Positions 1-9,130 of a DNA stretch of 64,000 nucleotides are shown piece after piece. This DNA is from Candidatus Thermoplasmatota archaeon (GTDB lineage: Archaea > Thermoplasmatota > SW-10-69-26 > JACQPN01 > JAJPHT01), in contig DATLGO010000031.1 of the NCBI GenBank assembly GCA_035540375.1, positions 1 through 64,000 of the forward strand, given 5' to 3'. The stretch's first letter is position 1. The number at the start of each line of letters is the position of its first letter. The translations under genes and the position numbers were made by a program. The notes beneath the pieces were generated by a model. It was not told the DNA's origin and made no database searches. It was given only the letters and a program-made list of their open reading frames with translations.

Positions 1-1149
1 ATCCTGCATTTCGACCTCGACGCCTTCTACGCGAGCGTCGAGCAGCGCGACGATCCGTCCCTGAAGGGCAAGCCCGTCGTGATCGGCGCCGACCCCGAAG
101 GCGGGCGCGGGCGCGGCGTCGTGGCGACCGCGAGCTACGAGGCGCGCGCCTTCGGCATCCGGAGCGCGATGCCGATGACGCAGGCGTGGCGCGCGTGCCC
201 GGACGCCGTCTACCTGCCGCCGGACATCGAGCGGTACGCCGCCGTGAGCCGCGAGGTGTTCGCGACGATCGCGCGGCACGCGGACGTGCTCGAGCCCGGC
301 GGCATCGACGAGGGGTACCTCGACGTGACGGAGCGCACGCGGGGCGACTTCGACGAGGCCCGCGCGCTCGCCGCGCGCGTCGCGGCTGAGGTGCGGCGCG
401 ACCACGGCCTCTCGACGAGCTGGGGCGTCGCGCCGTCGAAGCTCGTCGCGAAGATCGCGACCGACATGCAGAAGCCGCGCGGCCTCACCGTCGTGCGTCC
501 GGGCGAGGAGGAGCGCTTCCTCGCGCCGCTTCCCGCGCGGAAGATCCCGGGCGTGGGGCCGAAGACCGCGGAGCGGCTCGAGGACCTCGGCGTGAAGACG
601 TGCGCCGATCTCGCGGCCACGCCCGTCGCGCTGCTTGCGCGCGAACTCGGCGTGTGGGGGCCGCGCCTCGCGGCGCTCGCGCGCGGCCTGGACGATTCGC
701 CCGTCGACCCCGCGTGGGAGCGCAAGAGCGTCGGCAGCGAGACGACGTTCCACGACGACCTCCCGCCGGGCCCCGCGCTCGAGGAGGCCGTCGCGCGCGC
801 GGCGGGCTGGGTCGCGGAAGGCCTCGCCGCGGAGGCGCTCCTCGCGCGCACGGTGGTGCTCAAGGTCCGGCTCGAGGACTTCACGACGTTCACGCGCAGC
901 CGCACGCTCGCCCTCCCGACGGACGACGCCGCGACGCTGCGCGAGGCCGCGCTCGCGCTCCTTGCCGAATCGCCGCTCCCGAAGCGCGTGCGCCTCGTCG
1001 GCGTGCGCGGGACGAATCTCGTCGCGCCGCATGGCGCCCGACAGGCGACGCTCGACCGCTGGCCCGCCGACGTGCTCGGCGAGCGCGCCGCGGCCGGGGG
1101 GCGCGGGAAGCGGCCGAGGCTGTGGGAGTGGGAGGAACGCGAACGGTAG
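1..1149 (+). CDS. dinB: DNA polymerase IV (Y-family, DinB/Dbh-like), 5' end cut by the window
   Basis: Translesion DNA polymerase. The frame is open from base 1, so the start codon lies just upstream; a GTG at 79 is internal. Visible Y-family motifs are the first metal-binding motif FDLDAFYASVE at the window edge, ATASYEAR with the conserved Tyr and Arg of the nucleotide site, and GGIDEGYLD carrying the second acidic cluster (usually SIDE). The helix-hairpin-helix thumb follows (KIPGVGPKTAERLEDLG), then the little-finger domain (SVGSETTF). The protein is about 380 residues, so only a handful of N-terminal residues is missing. The C-terminus shows no PCNA-binding peptide that I recognise. It probably copies past lesions at replication forks. 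Confidence 0.95.
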   Translation: MLHFDLDAFYASVEQRDDPSLKGKPVVIGADPEGGRGRGVVATASYEARAFGIRSAMPMTQAWRACPDAVYLPPDIERYAAVSREVFATIARHADVLEPGGIDEGYLDVTERTRGDFDEARALAARVAAEVRRDHGLSTSWGVAPSKLVAKIATDMQKPRGLTVVRPGEEERFLAPLPARKIPGVGPKTAERLEDLGVKTCADLAATPVALLARELGVWGPRLAALARGLDDSPVDPAWERKSVGSETTFHDDLPPGPALEEAVARAAGWVAEGLAAEALLARTVVLKVRLEDFTTFTRSRTLALPTDDAATLREAALALLAESPLPKRVRLVGVRGTNLVAPHGARQATLDRWPADVLGERAAAGGRGKRPRLWEWEERER

Positions 1150-1171
1150 CGCGGGAGGGCGGCGCGAGAAC

Positions 1172-1179
1172 CTTTATCT
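1172..1179 (+). promoter_or_regulatory. TATA box for the lipoprotein gene at 1202
   Basis: The CTTTATCT stretch is centred about 26 bases before the ATG at 1202. This spacing puts the transcription start at or next to the start codon, so the mRNA is probably leaderless, as is common in archaea. No ribosome-binding site is seen. Confidence 0.6.
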
Positions 1180-1201
1180 CGCCTCGTTCGAGTCCCCGCC
1201 C

Positions 1202-2140
1202 ATGCGTCCCTGGCTCGCCCTCCTCGTCCTCCTCTCCGCGACCGTCCTCGCCGGATGCGCCGCGCCCGCCGGAAGCGACGCGGGCAAGGGACCCGCGAAG
1301 GTGGACGACGGCACCGTCGAGGCGCCGTGGTGGCCGGTCGGCGCGTGGTGGGACCTCCGGTTCACGCGCGAGAGCAAGGTCGAGCACGTGCGCCTCGCGA
1401 ACTTCTGGAACGATTCGGAGACGCACCACTTCTGGCTCGGCGTCTCGAACCGCGCCGTCGCGATGGACCACGCGCTCCACGACACGAACCCGCTCCTCGG
1501 CCGCATCCACTGGAACATCCTCACGCCGCACCAGAAGGGCATCCACGCGCACGGCATGTACAACTTCCCCGTGAAGCCCGGCGACCAGTTCGGCGGCCTC
1601 ATGTTCGACCACGAGTGGAGCATGAAGGCATCCGCGGGCGAGAAGAAGGGCGCGCTCAGGTTCGAGGGCACCGCGACGGACGGATCAAAGATCCAGTACG
1701 ATTACGACCCCGACCTCCAGTGGTTCTCGTTCGTCGAGATCAAGGACCGCGCGGGGAAGCTCAAGCTCCGCGTCGACGTGACCGACCACGGCGAGGGCGC
1801 GAAGGGCGCCTTCTACTTCCTGCGCGGTCGCGACTACTACGAAGGTCCGAAGCAGCAGGGGACGCACGACGAGACCTTCGAGGTGAAGGAGGAGGAGATC
1901 CCCCACAAGTCGCTCGCGATCAAGATCCGGGGCGCGGCGAGCGGCATCCTGCGCCTCGACTTCATCGATCCCTCGGGGGCGATGCGCCACAGCGAGACGC
2001 TGCCCGCCCAATCGATCGACCGCATCGTGGAGATCCCCAGCCCCCAGAAGGGTCGCTGGACGCTGCGCTACGCGGGCACGGGCGAGTTCCAGGGCGAGAT
2101 CCTGGGCATCGGCATCCTGGAATACACGCGGACGCTCTGA
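1202..2140 (+). CDS. Secreted lipoprotein of unknown function
   Basis: 312 residues. The start is the ATG just after the TATA box; an open frame further upstream is only read-through over dinB. The N-terminus is a lipoprotein signal peptide (hydrophobic stretch, then LAGC with Cys19), followed by a short Gly/Ala/Ser linker, so the protein is probably anchored outside the membrane. The body is rich in Trp, His and aromatic residues (WWPVGAWWDLRF). The last roughly 90 residues resemble a beta-sandwich of the pre-peptidase C-terminal type (LRLDFIDPSG...RWTLRYAGTGEFQGEI). I recognise no catalytic motif. It is a single-gene unit between dinB and a helicase gene. Confidence 0.8.
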   Translation: MRPWLALLVLLSATVLAGCAAPAGSDAGKGPAKVDDGTVEAPWWPVGAWWDLRFTRESKVEHVRLANFWNDSETHHFWLGVSNRAVAMDHALHDTNPLLGRIHWNILTPHQKGIHAHGMYNFPVKPGDQFGGLMFDHEWSMKASAGEKKGALRFEGTATDGSKIQYDYDPDLQWFSFVEIKDRAGKLKLRVDVTDHGEGAKGAFYFLRGRDYYEGPKQQGTHDETFEVKEEEIPHKSLAIKIRGAASGILRLDFIDPSGAMRHSETLPAQSIDRIVEIPSPQKGRWTLRYAGTGEFQGEILGIGILEYTRTL

Positions 2141-2296
2141 GCGCGCCCGAAGGGTATTTCAGGGAGGCGCCACCCTCGTCGGTCGGCCAGACGCGACGAG
2201 GGAGACGGCGCGCGTCGCCACGTTCCACGCGCCGTCCATCGCGCCCCGCGGGGCGTCCCGGGCGACGAGCGACGCTCTCGCCCCCGACGTGATCCC

Positions 2297-3781
2297 ATGC
2301 CCTCGTTCAAGGACTTCAACCTCAGCCCGACCACGCTCGCCGCCGTCGAGGCGATGGGCTTCGAGACGCCGACCCCGATCCAGGCCGCCGCGATCCCGCT
2401 CCTCCTGCAGGGCGAAGACGTCCTCGGCCAGGCGCAGACCGGCACCGGCAAGACGGCGGCCTTCGGCCTCCCCATCGTGGAGTCGTTCTGCCACGAGCGT
2501 CGGCTCGGCCGGGCCGCCCGCGGTCCGCGCGCGCTCGTGCTCGTGCCGACGCGCGAGCTCGCGATCCAGGTCGTCGACGAGCTGAACGCGCTCGCGGGCT
2601 CCGCCGCCGCGCCGCCTCGCAGCAGCCGCGCGGACGACGTGGACTATTCGACAGGCTTCGCGGCGGTCGCGGTGTACGGCGGCGTCGGGTTCGCGACGCA
2701 GGCGCGCGCGCTCGGGTCGCGCGGCGCGACGTGCATCGTTGCGACGCCCGGCCGCCTCATCGACCACATGGAGCGCAAGAGCGCCCACCTGGAGAACGTG
2801 GAGTTCCTCGTCCTCGACGAGGCGGACCGCATGCTCGACATGGGTTTCCTGCCCGCCGTGAACCGCATCCTCTCGGCGCTCCCGCGCGATCGCCAGACGG
2901 CGTTCTTCAGCGCGACGATGCCGCCCGAGGTCTCGAAGCTCGCGGGGCGCATCCTGCGCGAGCCCGAGACGGTGCGCGTGGGCGAGGACTCGCTCACGAC
3001 CCCGCTCGCCGCGCAGTTCCGCGTCGTCGTGCGGCAGGAGCAGAAGATGGGCGCCCTCGCCGCGCTCCTCGAAGCGGAGGAGCCCGAGCGCGCGCTCGTG
3101 TTCGTGCGGACGCGCCATGGCGCGCGACGGCTCGGCAAGCGCCTCCGCGCGCTCGGCCACGAAGCCGAGGCGCTCCACGGCGACCTTTCGCAGGGCCAGC
3201 GCGAGCGCGTGATGGACCGGTTCCGCGACGGGTCCCTGCACATCCTCGTCGCGACCGACGTCGCGGCGCGCGGCATCGACGTGCCCGAAGTGACGCACGT
3301 CATCAACTTCGACGTGCCCACGGAGCCTGAGACGTACGTGCACCGCATCGGCCGCACGGGCCGCGCGGGCAAGGAGGGCCGCGCGTTCCTCCTCGCAACG
3401 GGCGACGAGCGCCAGGAGGTCCAGGCGATCGAGCGCCTCATCGACGCGACGCTCGAGCCGTTCGACGTCGGACCGCTTCCGGACGTGGCTTTCTCGGAGC
3501 CGAAGCCCCAGAGCCCCTTCCGCCACGGCATGCATCGCCGCGGGCGCGAGCGCGACGAAGGTCCACGCGGTCGCGGCCGCGACGGGCGCGGTCCGAACGC
3601 GGGCGCCGCACGGCCCGGCGGCGACCGTCGCGGAGCCTCCGGTCCTGCGGGCCACGCCGGTCGAGGACCGGCCGGCGTCCGGCGCGGACCCGGGCGCGGT
3701 CCCGGCGCGCCCGGGCGCGGCTCCGGTCGTCCGGGGAGCGGAAGCGGCGGTCGCGGCCGCGACCGACGCGGGCGCGCGTGA
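2297..3781 (+). CDS. DEAD-box RNA helicase
   Basis: 494 residues; ATP-dependent RNA unwinding, probably in RNA folding, decay or ribosome assembly. The Q motif (upstream F plus TPIQ), Walker A AQTGTGKT (46-53), PTRELA, LDEAD, SAT, the ARGID motif and HRIGRTGR are all present and in order, giving both RecA-like lobes. A short Ser/Arg/Asp-rich insertion separates motif Ia from the following GG motif. The tail after about residue 410 is low-complexity and rich in Arg and Gly with RG repeats, typical of RNA-binding tails in this family. The stop lies only 3 bases from the stop of the convergent gene. Confidence 0.95.
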   Translation: MPSFKDFNLSPTTLAAVEAMGFETPTPIQAAAIPLLLQGEDVLGQAQTGTGKTAAFGLPIVESFCHERRLGRAARGPRALVLVPTRELAIQVVDELNALAGSAAAPPRSSRADDVDYSTGFAAVAVYGGVGFATQARALGSRGATCIVATPGRLIDHMERKSAHLENVEFLVLDEADRMLDMGFLPAVNRILSALPRDRQTAFFSATMPPEVSKLAGRILREPETVRVGEDSLTTPLAAQFRVVVRQEQKMGALAALLEAEEPERALVFVRTRHGARRLGKRLRALGHEAEALHGDLSQGQRERVMDRFRDGSLHILVATDVAARGIDVPEVTHVINFDVPTEPETYVHRIGRTGRAGKEGRAFLLATGDERQEVQAIERLIDATLEPFDVGPLPDVAFSEPKPQSPFRHGMHRRGRERDEGPRGRGRDGRGPNAGAARPGGDRRGASGPAGHAGRGPAGVRRGPGRGPGAPGRGSGRPGSGSGGRGRDRRGRA

Positions 3782-3784
3782 GCC

Positions 3785-5419
3785 TCAGCCGAGGACGGCC
3801 TCGCGCACGACGTCGCAATCCCGCACGATCGAATCGATGACGAGGCCCGCGTCCGCGAACTCCACGCGGAGGTCGTCCGTGCACGCGGTGAACGTGACCG
3901 AGGTCGAACCCTGCGGGAAGTGGACGTACCACATGCCCCAGAAGTTTCCGGGTTCGGCGAGGGTCCACGACATCGGGATACGGATGGGCGACGAGCCCGT
4001 CACGATCCACGAAGTGCCGAGCGACGTCGGGAGATACCACTTGTCCGTGACGAGCACGCCCGCGCCCCAGTCCGTGGTGGGAGTCAATGTCACGTTCCAT
4101 CCCGCGAGCCCGCCGTTCGAGGGCGTGCGCGGCTTCGTCTCGTGCGCCGGACTTCCATAGACGCCGGTGAACTCGCCGTTCGAGCGCCGGTGATCGTCCG
4201 CGATCGGTCGCGCGCCGCTCTCGTAGGGATCGGGCGCGCTGGCCGTGCCGACGTATCCGTCCTCATTGAGGTCGCGCCAGATGCCGGTCCACGCCTGGAC
4301 GCCGAGGATGCCGGGCAGCATCGCGGGCCGACCGTCGGCGTCGCGGCCCGGCAGCGGTGAGGTGCGCGCGTTGACGAACGGATTGAGCTGGCCGAACCCG
4401 AGCTGCAGGTCGATCCAGCCGCGGTGCTCGGTCTGATACTCCGCGAGTCGGCCGGACGCGGTCGAGGTCGAGCCGATCTCCGTCTCCTGCATGTACCGGC
4501 CGTAGATCCGCCCTTGCGCCGCGTTCACGGGACCCCCGAGGGGCTCGGGGGCGGTCACGGGGGGAAGGATGCACCCTTGCGGACAGAGCGGCCAGATGGG
4601 GGGCGCGAGCCCGTTGACGAGCGGCGCCGCGGCCGCGCCGTAGAGCGACGCGACGGGGCCGGGCGCGACGACGGGATACTCGTCGATATCGACGAGGCTC
4701 GTATTGCGGGGCGTGTAAGGCGTTCCCGACGCGTGCGGAAGGAAGATGGGATCCGAGACCGTCTCCGCGACGTACCGCTGCAGGAGCGAGTTGTCGTACA
4801 GGATGACCGGACCGCCCCCCGATATGTAGAGGTGGTTCCCCGCCGTGATGTAGGACACGTCGGGCGATGCGTCGTCCGGCGCGTAGCTCGCGGTGTAGGC
4901 CGGATGCGACCCCGGACTCATCCATGTGTAGATCGTGGCGTGGCGTCGGGTCCACTCGTTGTCCGCGTAGGCGGTGGTGGCGTTCGCCCACCGGATGCGG
5001 ATGATCCCGTCGCCGTTCTGATCGCGCCAATGCCCGTGCCACGCATGGAACCAGCCCGCGCCCCAGATGACGTCCGGCGCATCCTCGCCGAGCGCGCGAC
5101 GCGTGTTCATGTTCGTGCGTTGGGACGAGTCGGTCCAGCCGTAGGCGTTGCGGCGCTGACCGTCGCCCGCCTCCTCGAGGGGGGGAATCTCGTCGCCCCG
5201 GTTGGGGCCCGACGTGGTCCAGAAGCTGTCGAGGATGCGGATGCCGCCCGGCGTCTCTCCCGCGTCGAGGATGGCCTCGACCACGTTGTTGGATTGGTGC
5301 GCGAAACGGGGACCTCGTTCCGCGGCCTCCCACCGCAGGTCGGCGTTGTGGGCGAACGCCGCGCCCGCCACGTTCACGATCAGCGCCGTTGCTGCCAGCA
5401 CGAGGCTCAGCCGTCCCAT
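3785..5419 (-). CDS. Secreted protein with calcium-loop-like repeats, paralogue of the divergent neighbour
   Basis: 544 residues. The start is the ATG that opens a clear signal peptide (MGRLSLVLAATALIVNV, cleavage probably after AFA). Upstream in-frame sequence belongs to the promoter region and the neighbour. The mature protein has two similar halves, each with a W-x-D-x-N/D-x-D-G segment (HWRDQNGDGIIR near 145; IWRDLNEDGYVG further on) that looks like an EF-hand/dockerin-type calcium loop. It shares many blocks with the gene at 5606: DNEW, PGSHP, DVSY, SLVDID and LPGxxxxGxxAMLPG. Function is unknown; an extracellular calcium-stabilised surface or binding protein is an inference. Confidence 0.8.
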   Translation of the reverse strand: MGRLSLVLAATALIVNVAGAAFAHNADLRWEAAERGPRFAHQSNNVVEAILDAGETPGGIRILDSFWTTSGPNRGDEIPPLEEAGDGQRRNAYGWTDSSQRTNMNTRRALGEDAPDVIWGAGWFHAWHGHWRDQNGDGIIRIRWANATTAYADNEWTRRHATIYTWMSPGSHPAYTASYAPDDASPDVSYITAGNHLYISGGGPVILYDNSLLQRYVAETVSDPIFLPHASGTPYTPRNTSLVDIDEYPVVAPGPVASLYGAAAAPLVNGLAPPIWPLCPQGCILPPVTAPEPLGGPVNAAQGRIYGRYMQETEIGSTSTASGRLAEYQTEHRGWIDLQLGFGQLNPFVNARTSPLPGRDADGRPAMLPGILGVQAWTGIWRDLNEDGYVGTASAPDPYESGARPIADDHRRSNGEFTGVYGSPAHETKPRTPSNGGLAGWNVTLTPTTDWGAGVLVTDKWYLPTSLGTSWIVTGSSPIRIPMSWTLAEPGNFWGMWYVHFPQGSTSVTFTACTDDLRVEFADAGLVIDSIVRDCDVVREAVLG

Positions 5420-5450
5420 GGTCTCCCAGGGACAAGAGGCGCTTTGGGGA

Positions 5451-5461
5451 TCGATAAAGAT
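5451..5461 (-). promoter_or_regulatory. TATA box for the secreted protein gene at 3785-5419
   Basis: Read on the minus strand the sequence is ATCTTTATCGA, about 37 bases before the ATG, leaving a leader of about 10 bases. The 186-base gap to the divergent paralogue at 5606 must hold both promoters. On the plus strand GATAACA near 5580 is a weaker candidate. Confidence 0.45.
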
Positions 5462-5605
5462 GTGCTTGCGCCGGACCGAGGCCCCCGCGCGAACGGATGG
5501 GCGAGGTCGGCATCCCCGGTCCCCGCGCGCGGTCCCCGGTCGGGGCGACGATCCGGCGACGCATTGAAGGCCCCGGGAAGATAACACCCGCGCGAGCACG
5601 AGCCC

Positions 5606-7360
5606 ATGATCCCGTTCCGAACGCTCGCCCTCGTTCTTCTTCTCGCGACCCCGGCCGCCCTCGCCCACGTCGACGCGCGCGACCTCCGGATCGAGATCGA
5701 GGAAGGGTCGCGCACCCAGCGCGAGGCCGAGGGCCAGTTCAACTGCGTCAGCGAAGCCGCCGCAGGGGGACGGGATGCCTGCCCCCGGGCCTTGACGTCC
5801 CAAAAGTTCCCCCATGAAGGCGTGCGCATGCTCGAGGCGCACTACCTTCACGCGGCGCCGCTCGGCCGACCCATGAGCGTCGCCGAGGACGACCCGGCCT
5901 CGTACGCGATGAGCCTCCCCGACGGATGGAGCACGGCCGAGTCCTCGCAGGGGCTCCTCTCCGAGATCATCCTTCCCGGTCCGGCCGACTTCCGCGCCTG
6001 GTACGGCTTCTGGAACGACCTGGACTCCGACTCGACCCTCTCGGCTCGGCGCAGCGCCCCCGCCGTCTATGCTCCGGACAACGAATGGGCGCCGATCCAC
6101 CGCGCGAATATCGTCTCGTACGTCGAGCCCGGGAGCCACCCGGGCGTCTTCGCGAACGACCGCGCGGACCGGTCGACGCCCGACGTGAGCTATCGCGAGG
6201 AAAAAGGGATCACGTCGCAGTTCTACGACGCGAGCGCCTTCGGCTTCATCCTCTTCCTGGATGGAAGCCTCCTCCAGGCCTACCACGTCATCACGGTCAC
6301 CGACCCGATCCTCGCCCCGGATGGCGAGTCGTTCCCCTTCACCGCCCGGACCGGCTCGCTCGTGGACATCGACGTCCATCCCGCCGTGGCCGCCGGACCC
6401 GTGGTCGCGCTCTACGCCCAGACGCTCGGCCGTCCGATGAACGACATCGGGTCACCGAGCCTCGGCACGGTCTCGCGAAACGGCGGACGCGTGGGTCCGG
6501 TGCCCTCGAGCGAAACGCCTCTTGCGGGGACGCCCGCCGCAGAAGCGCTCGATGGCGCGATCGGATCCCTCTACGCCCCGTATCCGCGCGAATGGCTCGA
6601 CGATTCGGGCAGTGTCGCCGCGGGCGCCCGCGACGCCTACAACGTCTCGTATCTTCCGTGGCTGGACCTCGTGCCGTCCTATGGAGAGCGGGTCGACACT
6701 TCGATCCAACTCTCGATCGATTTCGCCGGTCCGAGGCCCTACGAGTATCGCGCGCTCACGGGCCTGAGCACCGTTTACTTCGTGAAGAGCGGCCCGCTCC
6801 CGGGCAAGACCGAGAGCGGCGGCCAGGCCATGCTGCCCGGAACCCTCACGTTCCAGATCTTCTCCGGCTTCTGGAAGGACGTGGACCGGGACGGATTCAT
6901 CGGGTCGGCCGCGACCCCCGATCCGTACGAGGGCGGCGGGCGGCCGTTCCCGGACAATTACTTCAACGCGAACGGCGAATTCTTCGGCACTCCGCTCCTC
7001 GTCGCGTCGGGAAAGCCGGCCACGTCGTCCGACATCCGCATCGTGCTCGTTCCGGACGTCGATTGGGGCGAGCACGGCGTCATCCTGGAATCGGTCTCCC
7101 TCCTCTGCGGACCGGGCTGCGTGAACCCGGCCGAGAAGTGGACGATCAAGGGTTCGCAGCCGATCGTCATGACCGCGATGACCGAGGAAAACATCGCCGG
7201 ATCCTACCGCAGCCGCGAGCGGCTGATCCTCCCGACCGGAACGCAGGACCTCTCGTTCAGGGCCTGCCTCAGCGGGGTCTATCTCCTCGACGAAGTCGCG
7301 GACGAACGCGTGCACGTCTGGGATTGCGACCGGGTCGGTCGGCTCGCTACTCCCGCTTGA
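5606..7360 (+). CDS. Secreted protein with calcium-loop-like repeats, paralogue of the divergent neighbour
   Basis: 584 residues with an N-terminal signal peptide (MIPFRTLALVLLLATPAALA). It is homologous over most of its length to the protein at 3785-5419: shared blocks include a GFWNDLDSD/GFWKDVDRDGFIG pair, DNEW, PGSHPG, DVSY, GSLLQ, SLVDIDVHP and a LPGKTESGGQAMLPG-like segment. The paired Asp-rich loops suggest two calcium-binding repeats per protein. Two Cys pairs near the C-terminus (CGPGC and CLSG...WDC) may form disulphides outside the cell. The 3' end overlaps the convergent etfA gene by 14 bases. No enzymatic motif is recognised. Confidence 0.8.
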   Translation: MIPFRTLALVLLLATPAALAHVDARDLRIEIEEGSRTQREAEGQFNCVSEAAAGGRDACPRALTSQKFPHEGVRMLEAHYLHAAPLGRPMSVAEDDPASYAMSLPDGWSTAESSQGLLSEIILPGPADFRAWYGFWNDLDSDSTLSARRSAPAVYAPDNEWAPIHRANIVSYVEPGSHPGVFANDRADRSTPDVSYREEKGITSQFYDASAFGFILFLDGSLLQAYHVITVTDPILAPDGESFPFTARTGSLVDIDVHPAVAAGPVVALYAQTLGRPMNDIGSPSLGTVSRNGGRVGPVPSSETPLAGTPAAEALDGAIGSLYAPYPREWLDDSGSVAAGARDAYNVSYLPWLDLVPSYGERVDTSIQLSIDFAGPRPYEYRALTGLSTVYFVKSGPLPGKTESGGQAMLPGTLTFQIFSGFWKDVDRDGFIGSAATPDPYEGGGRPFPDNYFNANGEFFGTPLLVASGKPATSSDIRIVLVPDVDWGEHGVILESVSLLCGPGCVNPAEKWTIKGSQPIVMTAMTEENIAGSYRSRERLILPTGTQDLSFRACLSGVYLLDEVADERVHVWDCDRVGRLATPA

Positions 7361-8333
7361 GCTCCTCGAGGATGGCGGGAATGAGCGTTCGCGCGTCGCC
7401 CACGAGGTGGTACTGCGCGAGCTTCGAGACCGGCGCTTTCTTGTCGGGGTTGATCGCGACCACGAGTTCGGGGCTCGTCACGCCGACAAAATGCTCGAAC
7501 TGGCCCGAAAGGCCCGCGGCGACGTAGAGGCGCGGCTTCACGCGACGTCCCGTCGCCCCGACCTGCCGGTCGGCATCCGCGAGGCCGAACTGGACGGCCG
7601 CGCGCGTCGCCCCGGGCGCGCCTCCGAGGGCGCGCGCGAGGTCGTCGACGAGTTTCATGCCGTCCCGCGAGCCGAGTCCGAGGCCTCCCGACACAACGAC
7701 TTCCGCGGTCTCGAGCGGGGGCGTCGCGGGGGGCGCGTCCTCGAGGCCGAGGAAGCGCACGCGCGTGCGGTGCTCCACGACCTCGACGCCTTCGACGCGG
7801 CCGTAGCGCGACTCGTCCGGGTAGCCGGGTCGGACGGCGCCGGGCCGGAGCGAGGCGACCTGCGGTCGCGCCTTCGGGATGGTCGCGACGGCCTCGATCG
7901 AGCCGTCGTAGGTCAGACGCTTCGCGACGAGGAGCCGATCCGTCTCGTCGATCTCGAGCTTCGTCGCGTCGGCGAGCGCGCCCGTGCCGAGGGCGGCCGC
8001 GAGGCGCGGCGCGAGGTCGAGGCCCATGGGCGTCGCGCTGAAAAGCAGGATCTCCGGCTTGCGCTCCTTCACGACGGGCAGGATCGCGTGGAAGTGCGCG
8101 TCGACGTTCCCGAGCGTGAGCGCCTCGGACTCGCCCGTGAGGACGATGTCCGCGCCATGGTGGATCGTCGACTCCGCGAGGGCCGCGACCGCGGGGCCGA
8201 GGAGCAGCGCCTCGACGCGCGCGCCGAGCGTGTCGCCCAGCTCGCGCGCCTTCGTGAGGATCTCGAGGCCCGATTTCGCGAGCTTCTCGCCGCGGATTTC
8301 GGGTACGACCAGGATGTCGCGGTGGGCGGTCAC
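7347..8333 (-). CDS. etfA: Electron transfer flavoprotein, alpha subunit
   Basis: 328 residues, starting at a GTG that overlaps the stop of etfB (GTGA). EtfA binds FAD and, with EtfB, takes electrons from acyl-CoA dehydrogenases and passes them to the respiratory chain. The FAD domain is clear in the last third: VVSGGLGLGSRDG, then GATGRRVKPRLYVAAGLSG, then FEHFVGV and AINPDKKAP, the usual family signature. The N-terminal domain is the adenine-nucleotide hydrolase-like fold. It is the third gene of an acd-etfB-etfA operon, so the dehydrogenase and its electron acceptor are co-expressed. Confidence 0.95.
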   Translation of the reverse strand: MTAHRDILVVPEIRGEKLAKSGLEILTKARELGDTLGARVEALLLGPAVAALAESTIHHGADIVLTGESEALTLGNVDAHFHAILPVVKERKPEILLFSATPMGLDLAPRLAAALGTGALADATKLEIDETDRLLVAKRLTYDGSIEAVATIPKARPQVASLRPGAVRPGYPDESRYGRVEGVEVVEHRTRVRFLGLEDAPPATPPLETAEVVVSGGLGLGSRDGMKLVDDLARALGGAPGATRAAVQFGLADADRQVGATGRRVKPRLYVAAGLSGQFEHFVGVTSPELVVAINPDKKAPVSKLAQYHLVGDARTLIPAILEELKRE

Positions 8334-9130
8334 GGGACCACCCCCCGGCTGCGCAGGCGCCGAACGAACGCTTTCGCGATCTCCGCGGGCTCGCCTTCGA
8401 AGTGCTCGACCTCGGCGCGCTCCTTGCGCTCGCGCGCGAGCTTCTCCATGCGACGCACGCGCGTCGGGGAGCCCTCCTTGCCGACGCTCTCCTCGTGGAG
8501 GTCGAGGTCGCGGATGTTCCACACCTTGACCTCCTTCGTCGCGTAGGCGTCGTGCACGCCCCACGCGGTGGCGATCGCGGGCTTCGGCGCCTCGTCGCCC
8601 ACGGAGAGGAGGCACGGGAGCGGGACCTCGTATTTCGCGACCTTCGCGCCGAATCGCTTCCGCACCTCGACCGCGCGGCCCTGCATGGCGGCGTCCATGA
8701 CGAACGTCACGGCGGGCACGTTGAGGAGCTGCGCGAGCATGGGGCCGACGCCCGCCGCGCGGCGGTCCGCCGTGCGGCCGCCCGTGAGGACGATGTCGGG
8801 GCGAAGCTTCGTGACGGCGGCCGACAGCACGCGGGCCGTCGCGAGCGTGTCGGCGCCCTCGAAGGCGCGGTCGTGGAGCAGGATGGCCTTGTCGGCGCCC
8901 ATCGCGAGCGCCTCGCGGAGCGCCATGGAGGCGCTCGGCTCGTCCATCGTGACGACGGTGAGCGCGCCGCCGTGGGTCTTCACAAGCTCGAGGCCCATCG
9001 CGATCGCGCGCTTCTCCCACGGGTTGATGACCCATCGCAGGCCCTCGAGGACCGGTTCGCCGGTGCGGCGCGAGACGTGCACGTTCAGGTCGCTCGGCAC
9101 CGCCTTGATACAGACCACGATGTTGGGCAT
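8330..9130 (-). CDS. etfB: Electron transfer flavoprotein, beta subunit
   Basis: 266 residues, close to the usual family length. Family features include the N-terminal VVCIKAVPSDLNVHV strand, NPWEKRAIAMGLEL, the region LTGGRTADRRAAGVGPMLAQLL and the C-terminal KVWNIRDLDL segment. EtfB binds AMP and structurally supports EtfA. Its ATG overlaps the upstream dehydrogenase stop (TGATG), and its own stop overlaps the etfA start, so translation of the three genes is probably coupled. The low spacing and common strand leave no room for an internal promoter. Confidence 0.95.
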   Translation of the reverse strand: MPNIVVCIKAVPSDLNVHVSRRTGEPVLEGLRWVINPWEKRAIAMGLELVKTHGGALTVVTMDEPSASMALREALAMGADKAILLHDRAFEGADTLATARVLSAAVTKLRPDIVLTGGRTADRRAAGVGPMLAQLLNVPAVTFVMDAAMQGRAVEVRKRFGAKVAKYEVPLPCLLSVGDEAPKPAIATAWGVHDAYATKEVKVWNIRDLDLHEESVGKEGSPTRVRRMEKLARERKERAEVEHFEGEPAEIAKAFVRRLRSRGVVP

